NCBI GenBank assembly: GCA_004298295.1
Contig: SCUH01000159.1
Location: forward strand, 1 to 7,352
Origin: Betaproteobacteria bacterium
Lineage (GTDB): Bacteria > Pseudomonadota > Gammaproteobacteria > Burkholderiales > SG8-39
Length of the DNA: 7,352 nucleotides
Reading direction: 5' to 3'
The notes under the pieces are model-generated. The model did not search any database. It was given only the letters and a program-made list of their open reading frames with translations, and had not been told where the DNA came from. This document shows positions 1 through 6,074 of this stretch, piece by piece (within the stretch, counting starts at the first letter, position 1; the number at the start of each line of letters is the position of its first letter). The translations under genes were made by a program, and so were the position numbers.

Positions 1-1
1 G

Positions 2-592
2 CGCGCCATCCTGCGCGCCTCGCACTACGGCTGCGTGCGCCTGCTGCTGCCGATGCTCGCCCACGCCCACGAGATCGAGCAGGCGCTCAACCTGCTGCGC
101 CAGGCCGAGGAGCAGCTCGCCGCCGGCGGCATGCGCTTCGAGCGCCGGATCGAAGTCGGCGGCATGATCGAGATCCCGGCGGCGGCGCTCGCGCTGCCGA
201 TGTTCATGCGGCGGCTCGATTTCCTGTCCCTGGGCACCAACGACCTAATCCAGTACACGCTCGCGATCGACCGCACCGACGATGCCGTGGCGCACCTCTA
301 CGACCCGGTGCATCCTGCGGTGCTGCACCTCATCGCGCACACCATCCAGACCGCCGGCCGCGGCGGCACGCCGGTGGCGGTGTGCGGCGAGATGGCCGGC
401 GACCCGGACCTCACGCGGCTGCTGCTCGGCATGGGGCTGCGCAGCTTCTCCATGCACCCGGCGCAGCTGCCCGCCATCAAGGAACGCATCCTGCGCAGCA
501 GCCTGGAGCAGGCGCAGCCCTTCGCGCAGCGCCTGCTGCGCGCCACCGACCCGGCCAAGATCCGCGAACTGCTCGCGCAACTGAACGCATGA
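2..592 (+). CDS. ptsI: PTS enzyme I (phosphoenolpyruvate-protein phosphotransferase), C-terminal part
   Basis: The 5' end lies outside the window; 196 C-terminal residues remain, roughly the last third of an enzyme I of about 575 residues. Enzyme I is the cytoplasmic first step of the phosphotransferase system: it takes phosphate from phosphoenolpyruvate (PEP) and passes it to a histidine of HPr. This part is the PEP-binding TIM-barrel domain. Visible hallmarks are RAILRAS at the start, the PEP-utilising enzyme signature SLGTNDLIQYTLAIDR, and VCGEMAGDP, whose Cys (codon 383-385) corresponds to the active-site Cys502 of E. coli enzyme I. The tail LGMGLRSFSMHPAQLPAIK is also typical. The HPr-binding and phospho-His domains lie upstream and cannot be checked. 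In betaproteobacteria such systems are often incomplete and regulatory rather than sugar-transporting (family knowledge). The stop overlaps the next start by 4 bp, implying translational coupling. Confidence 0.96.
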   Translation, partial: RAILRASHYGCVRLLLPMLAHAHEIEQALNLLRQAEEQLAAGGMRFERRIEVGGMIEIPAAALALPMFMRRLDFLSLGTNDLIQYTLAIDRTDDAVAHLYDPVHPAVLHLIAHTIQTAGRGGTPVAVCGEMAGDPDLTRLLLGMGLRSFSMHPAQLPAIKERILRSSLEQAQPFAQRLLRATDPAKIRELLAQLNA

Positions 593-1782
593 GCGGCCCG
601 CTCGACGGCGTCCGCGTCCTCGACCTCACCACGGTGGTGATGGGGCCGTTTGCGACGCAGATCCTCGCCGACCTCGGCGCCGACGTGGTGAAGGTCGAGC
701 CGCCGGAGGGCGACATCATGCGGCACGCCGCGCCGATGCGCTCCTCCGGCATGGGGCACATCTTTCTGAATGCCAACCGCAACAAGCGCTCGATCGTCCT
801 CGACCTGAAGCATCCCGAGGGGCGCGCAGCCTGCCTCGCGCTCGCGAAGCGCGCCGACGTGCTCGCCTACAACATCCGGCCGCAGGCGATGGAGCGTCTC
901 AGGCTCGGCTACGAAGACGTGCGCGCGGTCAATCCGAAGATCCTCTACGTAGGCGCCTTCGGCTACAGCCAGCGCGGGCCGTATGCCGCCAAGGCGGCGT
1001 ACGACGACCTGATCCAGGGTGCGGTGGGCTTGCCGTGGCTGCTCGCGCAATCGGGCGCGAGCGAGCCGCGCTACGTGCCGGTGACCGTCGCCGATCGCAC
1101 CGTGGCGCTGCACATCGTGAACGCGGTGTGTGCCGGGCTCTACTGGCGCGAGAAGACGGGCCGCAGCCAGCGCATCGACGTGCCGATGTTTGAGAGCCTG
1201 CTGCAGACGGTGCTCGGCGAGCATCTGGGTGGTAGCACTTTCGAGCCACCGCTCGGCGAGCCGGGCTACGCACGCCTGCTGGCGCCGGGTCGCCGTCCGT
1301 ACCAGACGAAGGACGGCTACGTCTGCGTGCTGGTCTACAACGACAAGCAGTGGCGCGCGTTCTTCGAGCTGATCGGACGGCGGGAGCTGCTCACCGATCC
1401 GCGCTTCGCGACTCAAGAAGCGCGCAGCCGCAATTACGATGACGTCTACGATCTGGTTGACGACGAGATGGCGAAGCGCAGCACCTCCGAATGGATCGCG
1501 GCACTCGAAGGCGCCGACATTCCGGTGCAGCGCATGAACAGTCTCGCCGACGTCGCCGCCGACCCGCACCTCGCCGCGATCGGCTTCTTCGGCGCGGTGG
1601 AGCACCCGAGCGAGGGCCGTCTGAAATCCATGGCGGTGCCTTCCGAGTGGTCGGAATCGGCGCCCGAGTACCGGCGCCATGCGCCGCGCCTGGGCGAGCA
1701 CACGCGCGAGGTGCTGCGCGAAGCGGGCTACGGCGAGGCGCAGATCGACGCGCTGCTGACGAGCGGAGCCGCCCGGCTATAA
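589..1782 (+). CDS. Class III CoA-transferase (CaiB/BaiF family)
   Basis: This encodes 397 residues, the usual length for the family, starting at the ATG of an ATGA overlap with ptsI. An upstream in-frame extension exists but would run through the ptsI coding region. Family III enzymes move coenzyme A between carboxylic acids through an aspartyl-CoA thioester, as cytoplasmic interlocked dimers. Visible marks are the N-terminal PLDGVRVLDLTTVVMGPFA, the nearby LADLGADVVKVEPPEGD, the segment NRNKRSIVLDLKHPEG (about residues 63-78), and VTVADRTVALH, whose Asp169 aligns with the catalytic Asp169 of formyl-CoA transferase. The C-terminal PVQRMNSLADVAADPHL is also family-typical. The substrate cannot be read from sequence: formyl/oxalyl-CoA, carnitine, succinate-dicarboxylate and acyl-racemase relatives share these motifs. 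The last codons carry the promoter of the next operon, and the TAA stop lies inside its TATAAT box. No separate terminator follows, so read-through would enter the metX leader. Confidence 0.93.
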   Translation: MSGPLDGVRVLDLTTVVMGPFATQILADLGADVVKVEPPEGDIMRHAAPMRSSGMGHIFLNANRNKRSIVLDLKHPEGRAACLALAKRADVLAYNIRPQAMERLRLGYEDVRAVNPKILYVGAFGYSQRGPYAAKAAYDDLIQGAVGLPWLLAQSGASEPRYVPVTVADRTVALHIVNAVCAGLYWREKTGRSQRIDVPMFESLLQTVLGEHLGGSTFEPPLGEPGYARLLAPGRRPYQTKDGYVCVLVYNDKQWRAFFELIGRRELLTDPRFATQEARSRNYDDVYDLVDDEMAKRSTSEWIAALEGADIPVQRMNSLADVAADPHLAAIGFFGAVEHPSEGRLKSMAVPSEWSESAPEYRRHAPRLGEHTREVLREAGYGEAQIDALLTSGAARL

Positions 1783-1783
1783 T
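1756..1783 (+). promoter_or_regulatory. Sigma70-type promoter for the metX-metW operon
   Basis: A perfect -10 box TATAAT at 1778-1783 follows a -35-like CTGACG at 1756-1761 (4 of 6 matches to TTGACA) with a 16-bp spacer. The whole promoter sits in the 3' end of the CoA-transferase gene, and the TAA stop of that gene (1780-1782) is part of the -10 box. Transcription would be expected to begin near 1789-1791, immediately before the first stem of the candidate riboswitch at 1792. The agreement between predicted start point and aptamer edge supports both calls. No transcript data are available. Confidence 0.72.
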
Positions 1784-1791
1784 GCGCACCA

Positions 1792-1845
1792 GCGCCGATT
1801 TGATGTTCAGCTTGCGGGCGCGTTACAAATACTGCTAAAGAGACG
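1792..1845 (+). promoter_or_regulatory. Candidate SAM-II riboswitch aptamer upstream of metX
   Basis: The segment carries, in the order known for SAM-II RNAs, a stem strand GCGCC (1792-1796), the box GATTTG (1797-1802), a short variable loop, the box GCTTGC (1810-1815), the closing strand GGCGC (1817-1821), an ACAAAT box (1825-1830) and GCTAAA (1834-1839). The P1 stem is five perfect GC pairs. ATTTG (1798-1802) and CAAAT (1826-1830) are complementary across it, as expected of a compact pseudoknot RNA. SAM-II elements bind S-adenosylmethionine and sit before methionine genes such as metA and metX, chiefly in Alphaproteobacteria; metX directly follows here. The call rests on motif recall and hand pairing, without a covariance-model score. 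A short open frame crossing the region (ATG 1782) is explained by these RNA boxes. Confidence 0.8.
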
Positions 1846-1878
1846 GTGCTCGAAGACCCGTTCTCGCGCAAGCTGAAC
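1805..1878 (+). promoter_or_regulatory. Antiterminator-like long-range stem of the metX leader
   Basis: GTTCAGCTTGCG at 1805-1816 is the exact reverse complement of CGCAAGCTGAAC at 1867-1878, giving a 12-bp perfect stem around a 50-nt loop. The left arm takes up the conserved GCTTGC box of the aptamer; the right arm takes up the loop and the first four bases of the 3' arm of the terminator hairpin. This stem therefore cannot coexist with either a folded SAM-II core or the terminator. That is the expected geometry of an antiterminator in a SAM-off switch. The pairing is seen directly; the switching role is inferred. Confidence 0.75.
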
Positions 1879-1890
1879 GGGTTTCGTTTT
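1854..1890 (+). terminator. Intrinsic terminator of the metX riboswitch leader
   Basis: The arms AGACCCGTTC (1854-1863) and GAACGGGTTT (1875-1884) form ten pairs, nine Watson-Crick and one G-T, around an 11-nt loop. They are followed by a U-rich run: TTT at 1882-1884, then CG, then TTTT at 1887-1890. The hairpin lies after the aptamer and before the preferred metX start at 1906, so forming it would cut off the metX transcript. It would also end read-through from the upstream ptsI/CoA-transferase genes, which lack another visible terminator. The interrupted U-tract may make it leaky. Confidence 0.72.
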
Positions 1891-1893
1891 CGT

Positions 1894-1899
1894 GGAAAG
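1894..1899 (+). promoter_or_regulatory. Ribosome binding site deciding the metX start
   Basis: GGAAAG lies 6 nt before the TTG at 1906-1908. The alternative in-frame GTG at 1846 has only AAAGAGA before it and lies upstream of the terminator hairpin. Translation from TTG gives the N-terminus MNAPQPTPGSVGIVE, which resembles betaproteobacterial MetX proteins. The extra 20 residues from GTG look like translated leader RNA. Confidence 0.7.
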
Positions 1900-1905
1900 C
1901 GCACC

Positions 1906-3048
1906 TTGAACGCACCGCAGCCCACGCCGGGCTCCGTCGGCATCGTCGAAGCCAAGAAAGCGAGCTTCACCGAACCGCTCCCGCTCAGGAGCGGCGCGGT
2001 GCTGCCGCAGTTCGAGATCGCCTACGAAACCTACGGCGAGCTCAATGCCGCGCGCTCCAACGCGGTGCTCGTCTGCCACGCGCTCAACGCCTCGCACCAC
2101 GTCGCCGGCACCTACGCCGACGACCCGGACAACCTCGGCTGGTGGGACAACCTCGTCGGCCCCGGCAAACCGCTCGACACGCGCCGCTTCTTCGTCATCG
2201 GCACGAACTACATCGGCTCCTGTTTCGGCTCCACCGGACCGGCCTCGGTGAACCCGGCCACCGGCAAACCCTGGGGTGCGGACTTCCCGCTCGTTACGGT
2301 GGAGGACTGGGTCGAGGCCCAGGCGCGGCTCGCCGAGCGGCTCGGCATCGAACGCTTCGCCGGCGTCATCGGCGGCTCGCTCGGCGCAATGCAGGCGCTG
2401 CAGTGGACGCTCTCGTTTCCCGAGCGCATCCGCCACGCCGTCGTGATCGCAGCGACGCCGCGGCTTTCGGCACAGAACATCGCCTTCAACGAGGTGGCGC
2501 GCCAGGCGATCATGACCGACCCCGATTTCCACGGCGGGCACTACTACGAAAAGGGCGTCGTGCCGCGCCGGGGGCTGCGCATCGCGCGCATGATCGGGCA
2601 CATCACCTACCTCTCCGACGACGCCATGATGGAGAAGTTCGGCCGCGTGCTGCGCGGCAAGACGGGACCCGGCTTCGATTTCGACATCGATTTCGAGATC
2701 GAGAGCTACCTGCGCTACCAGGGCGACAAGTTCGCGAGTTACTTCGACGCCAACACCTATCTCCGCATCACCAAGGCGCTCGACTACTACGATCCGGCGG
2801 CGGACTACGGCGGCGACCTCGCCGCCGCCCTGGCGCGCGCCCGGGCCGCATTCCTCGTGATCTCGTTCACCTCGGACTGGCGCTTTGCCTCGGCGCGCTC
2901 GCGCGCCATCGTGAAGGCGCTGCTGGAAGCCCGCAAGATCGTCTCCTACCTCGAGATCGACGCGCCGCAGGGCCACGACGCGTTCCTCATGGACGATCCC
3001 CGTTACCATGGCGCGCTGCGCGCCTATTTCGGCAACATCGAGCTGTGA
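1906..3048 (+). CDS. metX: Homoserine O-acyltransferase MetX (acetyl- or succinyl-CoA)
   Basis: This encodes 380 residues from a TTG start, the usual MetX length. The enzyme acylates the hydroxyl of L-homoserine, the committed step into methionine, in the cytoplasm. It is an alpha/beta-hydrolase-fold protein. The nucleophile elbow IGGSLGAMQALQW carries Ser158, and the rest of the triad is Asp324 in SFTSDWRF and His357 in PQGHDAFLMD. Other family marks are VCHALNASHHVAG, GWWDNLVGPGKPLDT, GSTGPASVNPATG and KLSAQ-like RLSAQNIAFNEVARQAI. Annotated betaproteobacterial MetX proteins are often called succinyltransferases, and the DWRF rather than D-x-L-Y/F-P context after the catalytic Asp may point that way, so the acyl donor is left open. 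The stop overlaps the metW GTG by 4 bp. Expression is probably set by the SAM-responsive leader at 1792-1890. An earlier GTG at 1846 is in frame but disfavoured. Confidence 0.95.
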   Translation: MNAPQPTPGSVGIVEAKKASFTEPLPLRSGAVLPQFEIAYETYGELNAARSNAVLVCHALNASHHVAGTYADDPDNLGWWDNLVGPGKPLDTRRFFVIGTNYIGSCFGSTGPASVNPATGKPWGADFPLVTVEDWVEAQARLAERLGIERFAGVIGGSLGAMQALQWTLSFPERIRHAVVIAATPRLSAQNIAFNEVARQAIMTDPDFHGGHYYEKGVVPRRGLRIARMIGHITYLSDDAMMEKFGRVLRGKTGPGFDFDIDFEIESYLRYQGDKFASYFDANTYLRITKALDYYDPAADYGGDLAAALARARAAFLVISFTSDWRFASARSRAIVKALLEARKIVSYLEIDAPQGHDAFLMDDPRYHGALRAYFGNIEL

Positions 3049-3662
3049 CCGAGGACGAACAGGCCCTGCTGGCAAAGCGGCCGGATCTGGCGGCGATCGC
3101 GCGCTGGGTCGCGCCGGGCGCGCGCGTGCTCGACCTCGGCTGCGGCGACGGCGCACTGCTCAGGTACCTGTGGGACGCCAAGCAGGCGCCCGGCTACGGC
3201 GTCGAGATCGACGCCGCGCACGTCGTCGAATGCGTGAGGAACGACGTCAACGTGCTGCAGATGAACCTGGAGGACGGCCTGGCGACCTTCGGCGACCGCT
3301 CCTTCGACTGCGTCATTCTCTCGGAAACCATCCAGGCGATCCACCACACCGAGCAGCTGATGCGCGAGCTGCTGCGCGTCGGGCGCGAGGCGATCGTCTC
3401 GTTTCCGAACTTCGGCCACTGGCAGGCGCGCGTGCAAGTGACCCTCGGCCGCATGCCGGTGTCGCGGGAGCTGCCCTACCAGTGGTACGACACGCCGAAC
3501 GTGCACCTGTGCACGCTCGAGGATTTCGAGGATTTCTGCCGCCGCCTGGGATTGCGCGTGCTCGAACGGCTGGTGCTGCACGCGGGCCGCAGCGTGAACC
3601 TGATGCCCAATCTCCTCGGCAGTCTCGCGGTGTACCGGCTCGGCTGCGGGGCGCCGTCGTGA
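3045..3662 (+). CDS. metW: Methionine biosynthesis protein MetW (SAM-dependent methyltransferase fold)
   Basis: This encodes 205 residues from the GTG of a GTGA overlap with the metX stop. MetW proteins have a class I methyltransferase fold, occur beside metX, and are reported as partners needed for or tuning MetX activity; a methyl acceptor is not established (family knowledge). Motif I is VLDLGCGDG (residues 28-36), followed by YGVEID with an acidic residue at the end of beta2, then NLEDGL and FDCVILSETIQAIHH for the post-I and motif-IV region. FPNFGHWQAR, PYQWYDTPNVHLCTLEDFE and NLMPNLLGSLAVYRL are MetW-specific hallmarks, and the length is normal. Translational coupling to metX fits roughly matched production of the two proteins. 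Its stop overlaps the next GTG by 4 bp, so the operon continues. Confidence 0.94.
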   Translation: MTEDEQALLAKRPDLAAIARWVAPGARVLDLGCGDGALLRYLWDAKQAPGYGVEIDAAHVVECVRNDVNVLQMNLEDGLATFGDRSFDCVILSETIQAIHHTEQLMRELLRVGREAIVSFPNFGHWQARVQVTLGRMPVSRELPYQWYDTPNVHLCTLEDFEDFCRRLGLRVLERLVLHAGRSVNLMPNLLGSLAVYRLGCGAPS

Positions 3663-4717
3663 GCCTGGCGCCGCGCGACCTTCCCCGCACCACGTTCGCG
3701 ATCCTGTTTCTCGGCGGCCTGATCGCGGCATCGCTGTGGATCGTCAAGCCGTTCCTGCCGGCCCTGATCTGGGCCGCGATGATCGTGATCGCGACCTGGC
3801 CGGTGTTGCGCGCGCTGCAGCGGCGGCTGTGGGGCCGGCGCTGGCTCGCCGTGAGCGTCATGACACTGGCGCTGTTGCTCGCCTTCGTGGTGCCGCTTGC
3901 GCTCGCTGTCGCCACCGTGGTGGCCAATGCCGGGGCCATCTTCGCGTGGACCAAGTCGCTGGCCGCACTGCAATTACCTGCGCTGCCGGACTGGGTGCTG
4001 TCGTTGCCGGTGGTGGGCGAACCGATTGCCCAGGCCTGGCGCGAGATCGCCGCGGCAGGGTGGCCCGAGGTCGCCCGGCGCGTGTCGCCGTACGCCGATG
4101 ACGCGCTGCGCTGGCTCGCGACCCAGACCGGCAGCGTCGGGCTGATTGCGGCGCAATTGTTCCTGACCGTGGTGCTTGCGGCCGTGCTCTATGCCGACGG
4201 CGAGTCGGCTGCCGCGCGGCTGCAGCGCTTTGGCAGCCGGCTCGCCGGCGCGCGTGGCGCCGCTGCCGTGCATCTCGCCGGCAAGGCGGTGCGTGCGGTC
4301 GCCCTCGGCGTGGTCGTCACCGCCCTCGTCCAGGCGCTTGCCGGCGGCCTCGGCCTGCTGGTCGCCGGCGTTCCCTTGGCCGGCGTGCTCACCGCCCTCA
4401 TGTTCGTGCTGGCGGTGGCGCAGATCGGCGCCGTGCCGGTGCTGGTGTGCGCGGCGGTCTGGCTCTACTGGTCCGATCAGGTCGGCGCCGCCGTAGCGCT
4501 GCTGATCTGGTCGGTCCTCGTTGGCACGCTCGACAACGTGCTGCGGCCGGTGCTCATCCGTCAGGGCGCCGATCTGCCGCTGCTGCTCATCTTCGCCGGC
4601 GTCATCGGCGGCATCATCGGCTTCGGGCTGATCGGGATTTTCGTCGGCCCAGTGGTGCTCGCCGTGGCCTACACGCTGCTCGAGGACTGGATGAACGAGG
4701 AGGCGCGGCGCGGTTAG
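3659..4717 (+). CDS. AI-2E family (UPF0118, YdiK/PerM-like) membrane protein
   Basis: This encodes 352 residues from the GTG of a GTGA overlap with metW; E. coli YdiK is of similar size. It is an inner-membrane protein with about seven or eight hydrophobic segments: roughly residues 12-28, 32-48, 63-90, 158-179, 211-237, 240-270, 275-291 and 306-341. A large soluble, partly amphipathic stretch (about 95-155) separates the third and fourth, the family pattern. Hallmarks are LDNVLRPVLIRQGADLP (291-307) and GVIGGIIGFGLIGIFVGPVVLA (spanning 314-335). Members have been linked to autoinducer-2 export (TqsA) or cation/proton exchange, and most are untested, so substrate and direction are unknown. 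Tight overlap with metW suggests it shares the SAM-regulated transcript, which hints at, but does not show, a link to SAM metabolism. It ends 22 bp before the convergent ampG stop. Confidence 0.9.
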   Translation: MSLAPRDLPRTTFAILFLGGLIAASLWIVKPFLPALIWAAMIVIATWPVLRALQRRLWGRRWLAVSVMTLALLLAFVVPLALAVATVVANAGAIFAWTKSLAALQLPALPDWVLSLPVVGEPIAQAWREIAAAGWPEVARRVSPYADDALRWLATQTGSVGLIAAQLFLTVVLAAVLYADGESAAARLQRFGSRLAGARGAAAVHLAGKAVRAVALGVVVTALVQALAGGLGLLVAGVPLAGVLTALMFVLAVAQIGAVPVLVCAAVWLYWSDQVGAAVALLIWSVLVGTLDNVLRPVLIRQGADLPLLLIFAGVIGGIIGFGLIGIFVGPVVLAVAYTLLEDWMNEEARRG

Positions 4718-4739
4718 CGCAAGCGCAGGCTCTGTCAGA

Positions 4740-5990
4740 CTAACGCGGGGGTTGCGTGTCGAGCCGGTCGAGCAGGCCGCGCATCGCAACCAGCATGGCG
4801 ATCCCGGGCAGGGCGATGACGAAAGTGGCGAAAAAGAACACACCCCAACCCATCGCCGCGACCATGTAGCCGGCGGCCGGCCCGACGTAGACCCGGCCCA
4901 CCGCGGACAGCGCCGAAAGCAGCGCGTACTGGGTGGCCGAGAAGCGCCGGTCGCACAGCGCCATCAGCAGCGCGACGTAGGCGGCCGTGCCCATGCCGCC
5001 GCACAGGTTTTCGGCGCCGATCACCGCGACCATCAGCGCGTAGTTCTTGCCGCTCGCCGCGAGCAGCATGAAGCCGAGATTGGTGAGCGCCTGCAGCAGG
5101 CCGAACAGCAGCAGCGCGCGAAACAGCCCCAGCCGCGCCATCAGCGCGCCGCCGGCCAGCGCGCCGACGATCGTGGCAAGAAGGCCGAAGCCCTTGTTGA
5201 TGGCGCCGACCTCGGTGGCGGAGAAGCCCGGCCCCTGCAGCAGGAACGCCGTGGTCAGGTTGCCGGCGAAGGCGTCGCCCAGCTTGTAGAGCACCACCAG
5301 CAGCAGGATCGAGACGGCGCCGTGACGCGAGAAGAACTCCGCCATCGGCTCGGTGACCGCCGCATTGAGGCTCTTCGGGGCCATCGCCGCGCCGCCGGGT
5401 TCGAGCGCGAACCAGGTCGCAGCCATGCCGATCACCATCAGCCCGGCCATCAGCCAGTAAGTGCCATGCCAGCCGAGCCACTGGTCGGCGACCACGAGGG
5501 CGCCGGCCCCGGAAACGAGCATCGCCAGGCGGTAACCGAGCACCGACACCGCGGCGCCCGCGCCGCGTTCCGCGGCGCGCAGGATGTCGGTGCGGTAGGC
5601 ATCGACCACGATGTCCTGCGAAGCCGAGACGAACGCCACCGCGAGCGCCGCCAGGCCCGTGAGCCAGGGCGAGTCCTTCGGCGACAGCGTACCGAGAAAC
5701 GCGATCAGCGCCAGCAGCGCGAGCTGCGTGGCGGCAAGCCAGCCGCGCCGCCGGCCGAGAAACGGCGGCGAGTAACGATCCATCAGCGGCGCCCACAGGA
5801 ACTTGTAGGTGTAGGGCTGGCCCACCAGCGCGAACCAGCCGATCGTCACGATATCGACCCCATCGAGCGCGAGCCACGCCTGCAGCGTGCCGGCAGTGAG
5901 CGCGAGCGGCAGCCCGGAGGAAAAGCCGAGCAGCATCACCAGCAGCATCGTCCGGCTGCGGAACACCGCCGCGTAGGTGGAAACGGCCAT
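4740..5990 (-). CDS. ampG: AmpG muropeptide permease (MFS transporter)
   Basis: This encodes 416 residues from the ATG at 5988-5990 (minus strand). An upstream in-frame extension to 6089 is possible, but it covers the divergent intergenic region and aligns with nothing typical. AmpG imports GlcNAc-anhydroMurNAc muropeptides across the inner membrane for cell-wall recycling, which in some bacteria also feeds AmpR control of AmpC beta-lactamase. Hallmarks are LGFSSGLPLALTAGTLQAW (21-39), YKFLWAPLMDRYSPPFLGRRRGW (within 62-84), SASQDIVVDAYRTDIL (122-137) and GAGAAVSVLGYRLAMLVSG (143-161), all close to E. coli AmpG. About twelve membrane segments are visible. It is shorter than the 491-residue E. 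coli protein, which has extra C-terminal segments. No ampR, ampC or ampD is present in the window. It converges on the metX operon with a 22-bp gap and diverges from the YqjD-like gene. No strong Shine-Dalgarno sequence precedes the start. Confidence 0.92.
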   Translation of the reverse strand: MAVSTYAAVFRSRTMLLVMLLGFSSGLPLALTAGTLQAWLALDGVDIVTIGWFALVGQPYTYKFLWAPLMDRYSPPFLGRRRGWLAATQLALLALIAFLGTLSPKDSPWLTGLAALAVAFVSASQDIVVDAYRTDILRAAERGAGAAVSVLGYRLAMLVSGAGALVVADQWLGWHGTYWLMAGLMVIGMAATWFALEPGGAAMAPKSLNAAVTEPMAEFFSRHGAVSILLLVVLYKLGDAFAGNLTTAFLLQGPGFSATEVGAINKGFGLLATIVGALAGGALMARLGLFRALLLFGLLQALTNLGFMLLAASGKNYALMVAVIGAENLCGGMGTAAYVALLMALCDRRFSATQYALLSALSAVGRVYVGPAAGYMVAAMGWGVFFFATFVIALPGIAMLVAMRGLLDRLDTQPPR

Positions 5991-6010
5991 AGCGGCGCGA
6001 GTGTAAACGG

Positions 6011-6039
6011 TTGCCACCGGCACAAAAAATCGGTAGCCT
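6011..6039 (+). promoter_or_regulatory. Possible promoter for the YqjD-like gene cluster
   Basis: TTGCCA (6011-6016, five of six matches to TTGACA) is followed after 17 bp by TAGCCT (6034-6039), which matches TATAAT at only three positions. It lies in the 84-bp gap between ampG and the plus-strand cluster, where a divergent promoter is expected. The weak -10 box leaves this tentative. It overlaps one arm of the inverted repeat at 6032-6069. Confidence 0.3.
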
Positions 6040-6069
6040 CTTTTTCCTTTTTGCGCGCACCAGGCTACC
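6024..6069 (-). terminator. Inverted repeat with a T-run on the minus strand (possible ampG leader attenuator or antisense terminator)
   Basis: GGTAGCCT (6032-6039) and AGGCTACC (6062-6069) are an exact 8-bp inverted repeat with a 22-nt loop. Read on the minus strand, the second arm is followed by GA and six T (plus-strand A run 6024-6029), as in an intrinsic terminator. It lies 34-79 bp upstream of the ampG start. It could attenuate ampG, stop antisense transcription, or act as a DNA operator between divergent genes. The long loop and short stem make a strong terminator doubtful. Confidence 0.35.
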
Positions 6070-6074
6070 CACCC

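Noticed and set aside
298..1701. Long minus-strand open frame opposite ptsI and the CoA-transferase, and similar long frames opposite metX, metW and ampG
   Set aside because: High-GC codon bias opens shadow frames. These products are Arg/His/Ala-rich low-complexity with no recognisable domain, while the opposite strand encodes clear conserved proteins.
1782..1838. Short open frame MRTSADLMFSLRARYKYC, a possible leader peptide before metX
   Set aside because: Its ATG overlaps the -10 box, so it is not in the transcript from the predicted promoter. There is no Met-codon run, and its bases are better explained by the SAM-II boxes.
1846..1905. N-terminal extension of MetX from GTG 1846
   Set aside because: Weak ribosome site, position upstream of the terminator, and no resemblance to MetX N-termini.
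2142..3044. Upstream in-frame extension of metW through metX
   Set aside because: The translation is Arg-rich shadow sequence; MetW-like sequence begins at GTG 3045, where a GTGA overlap gives a normal start.
4708..4745. Imperfect inverted repeat (CGCG-G-TTAG / CTAACGCG) around the convergent stops, as a bidirectional terminator
   Set aside because: The stem has a bulge, a long loop of over 20 nt, and no T-run on either strand; base composition could explain it.
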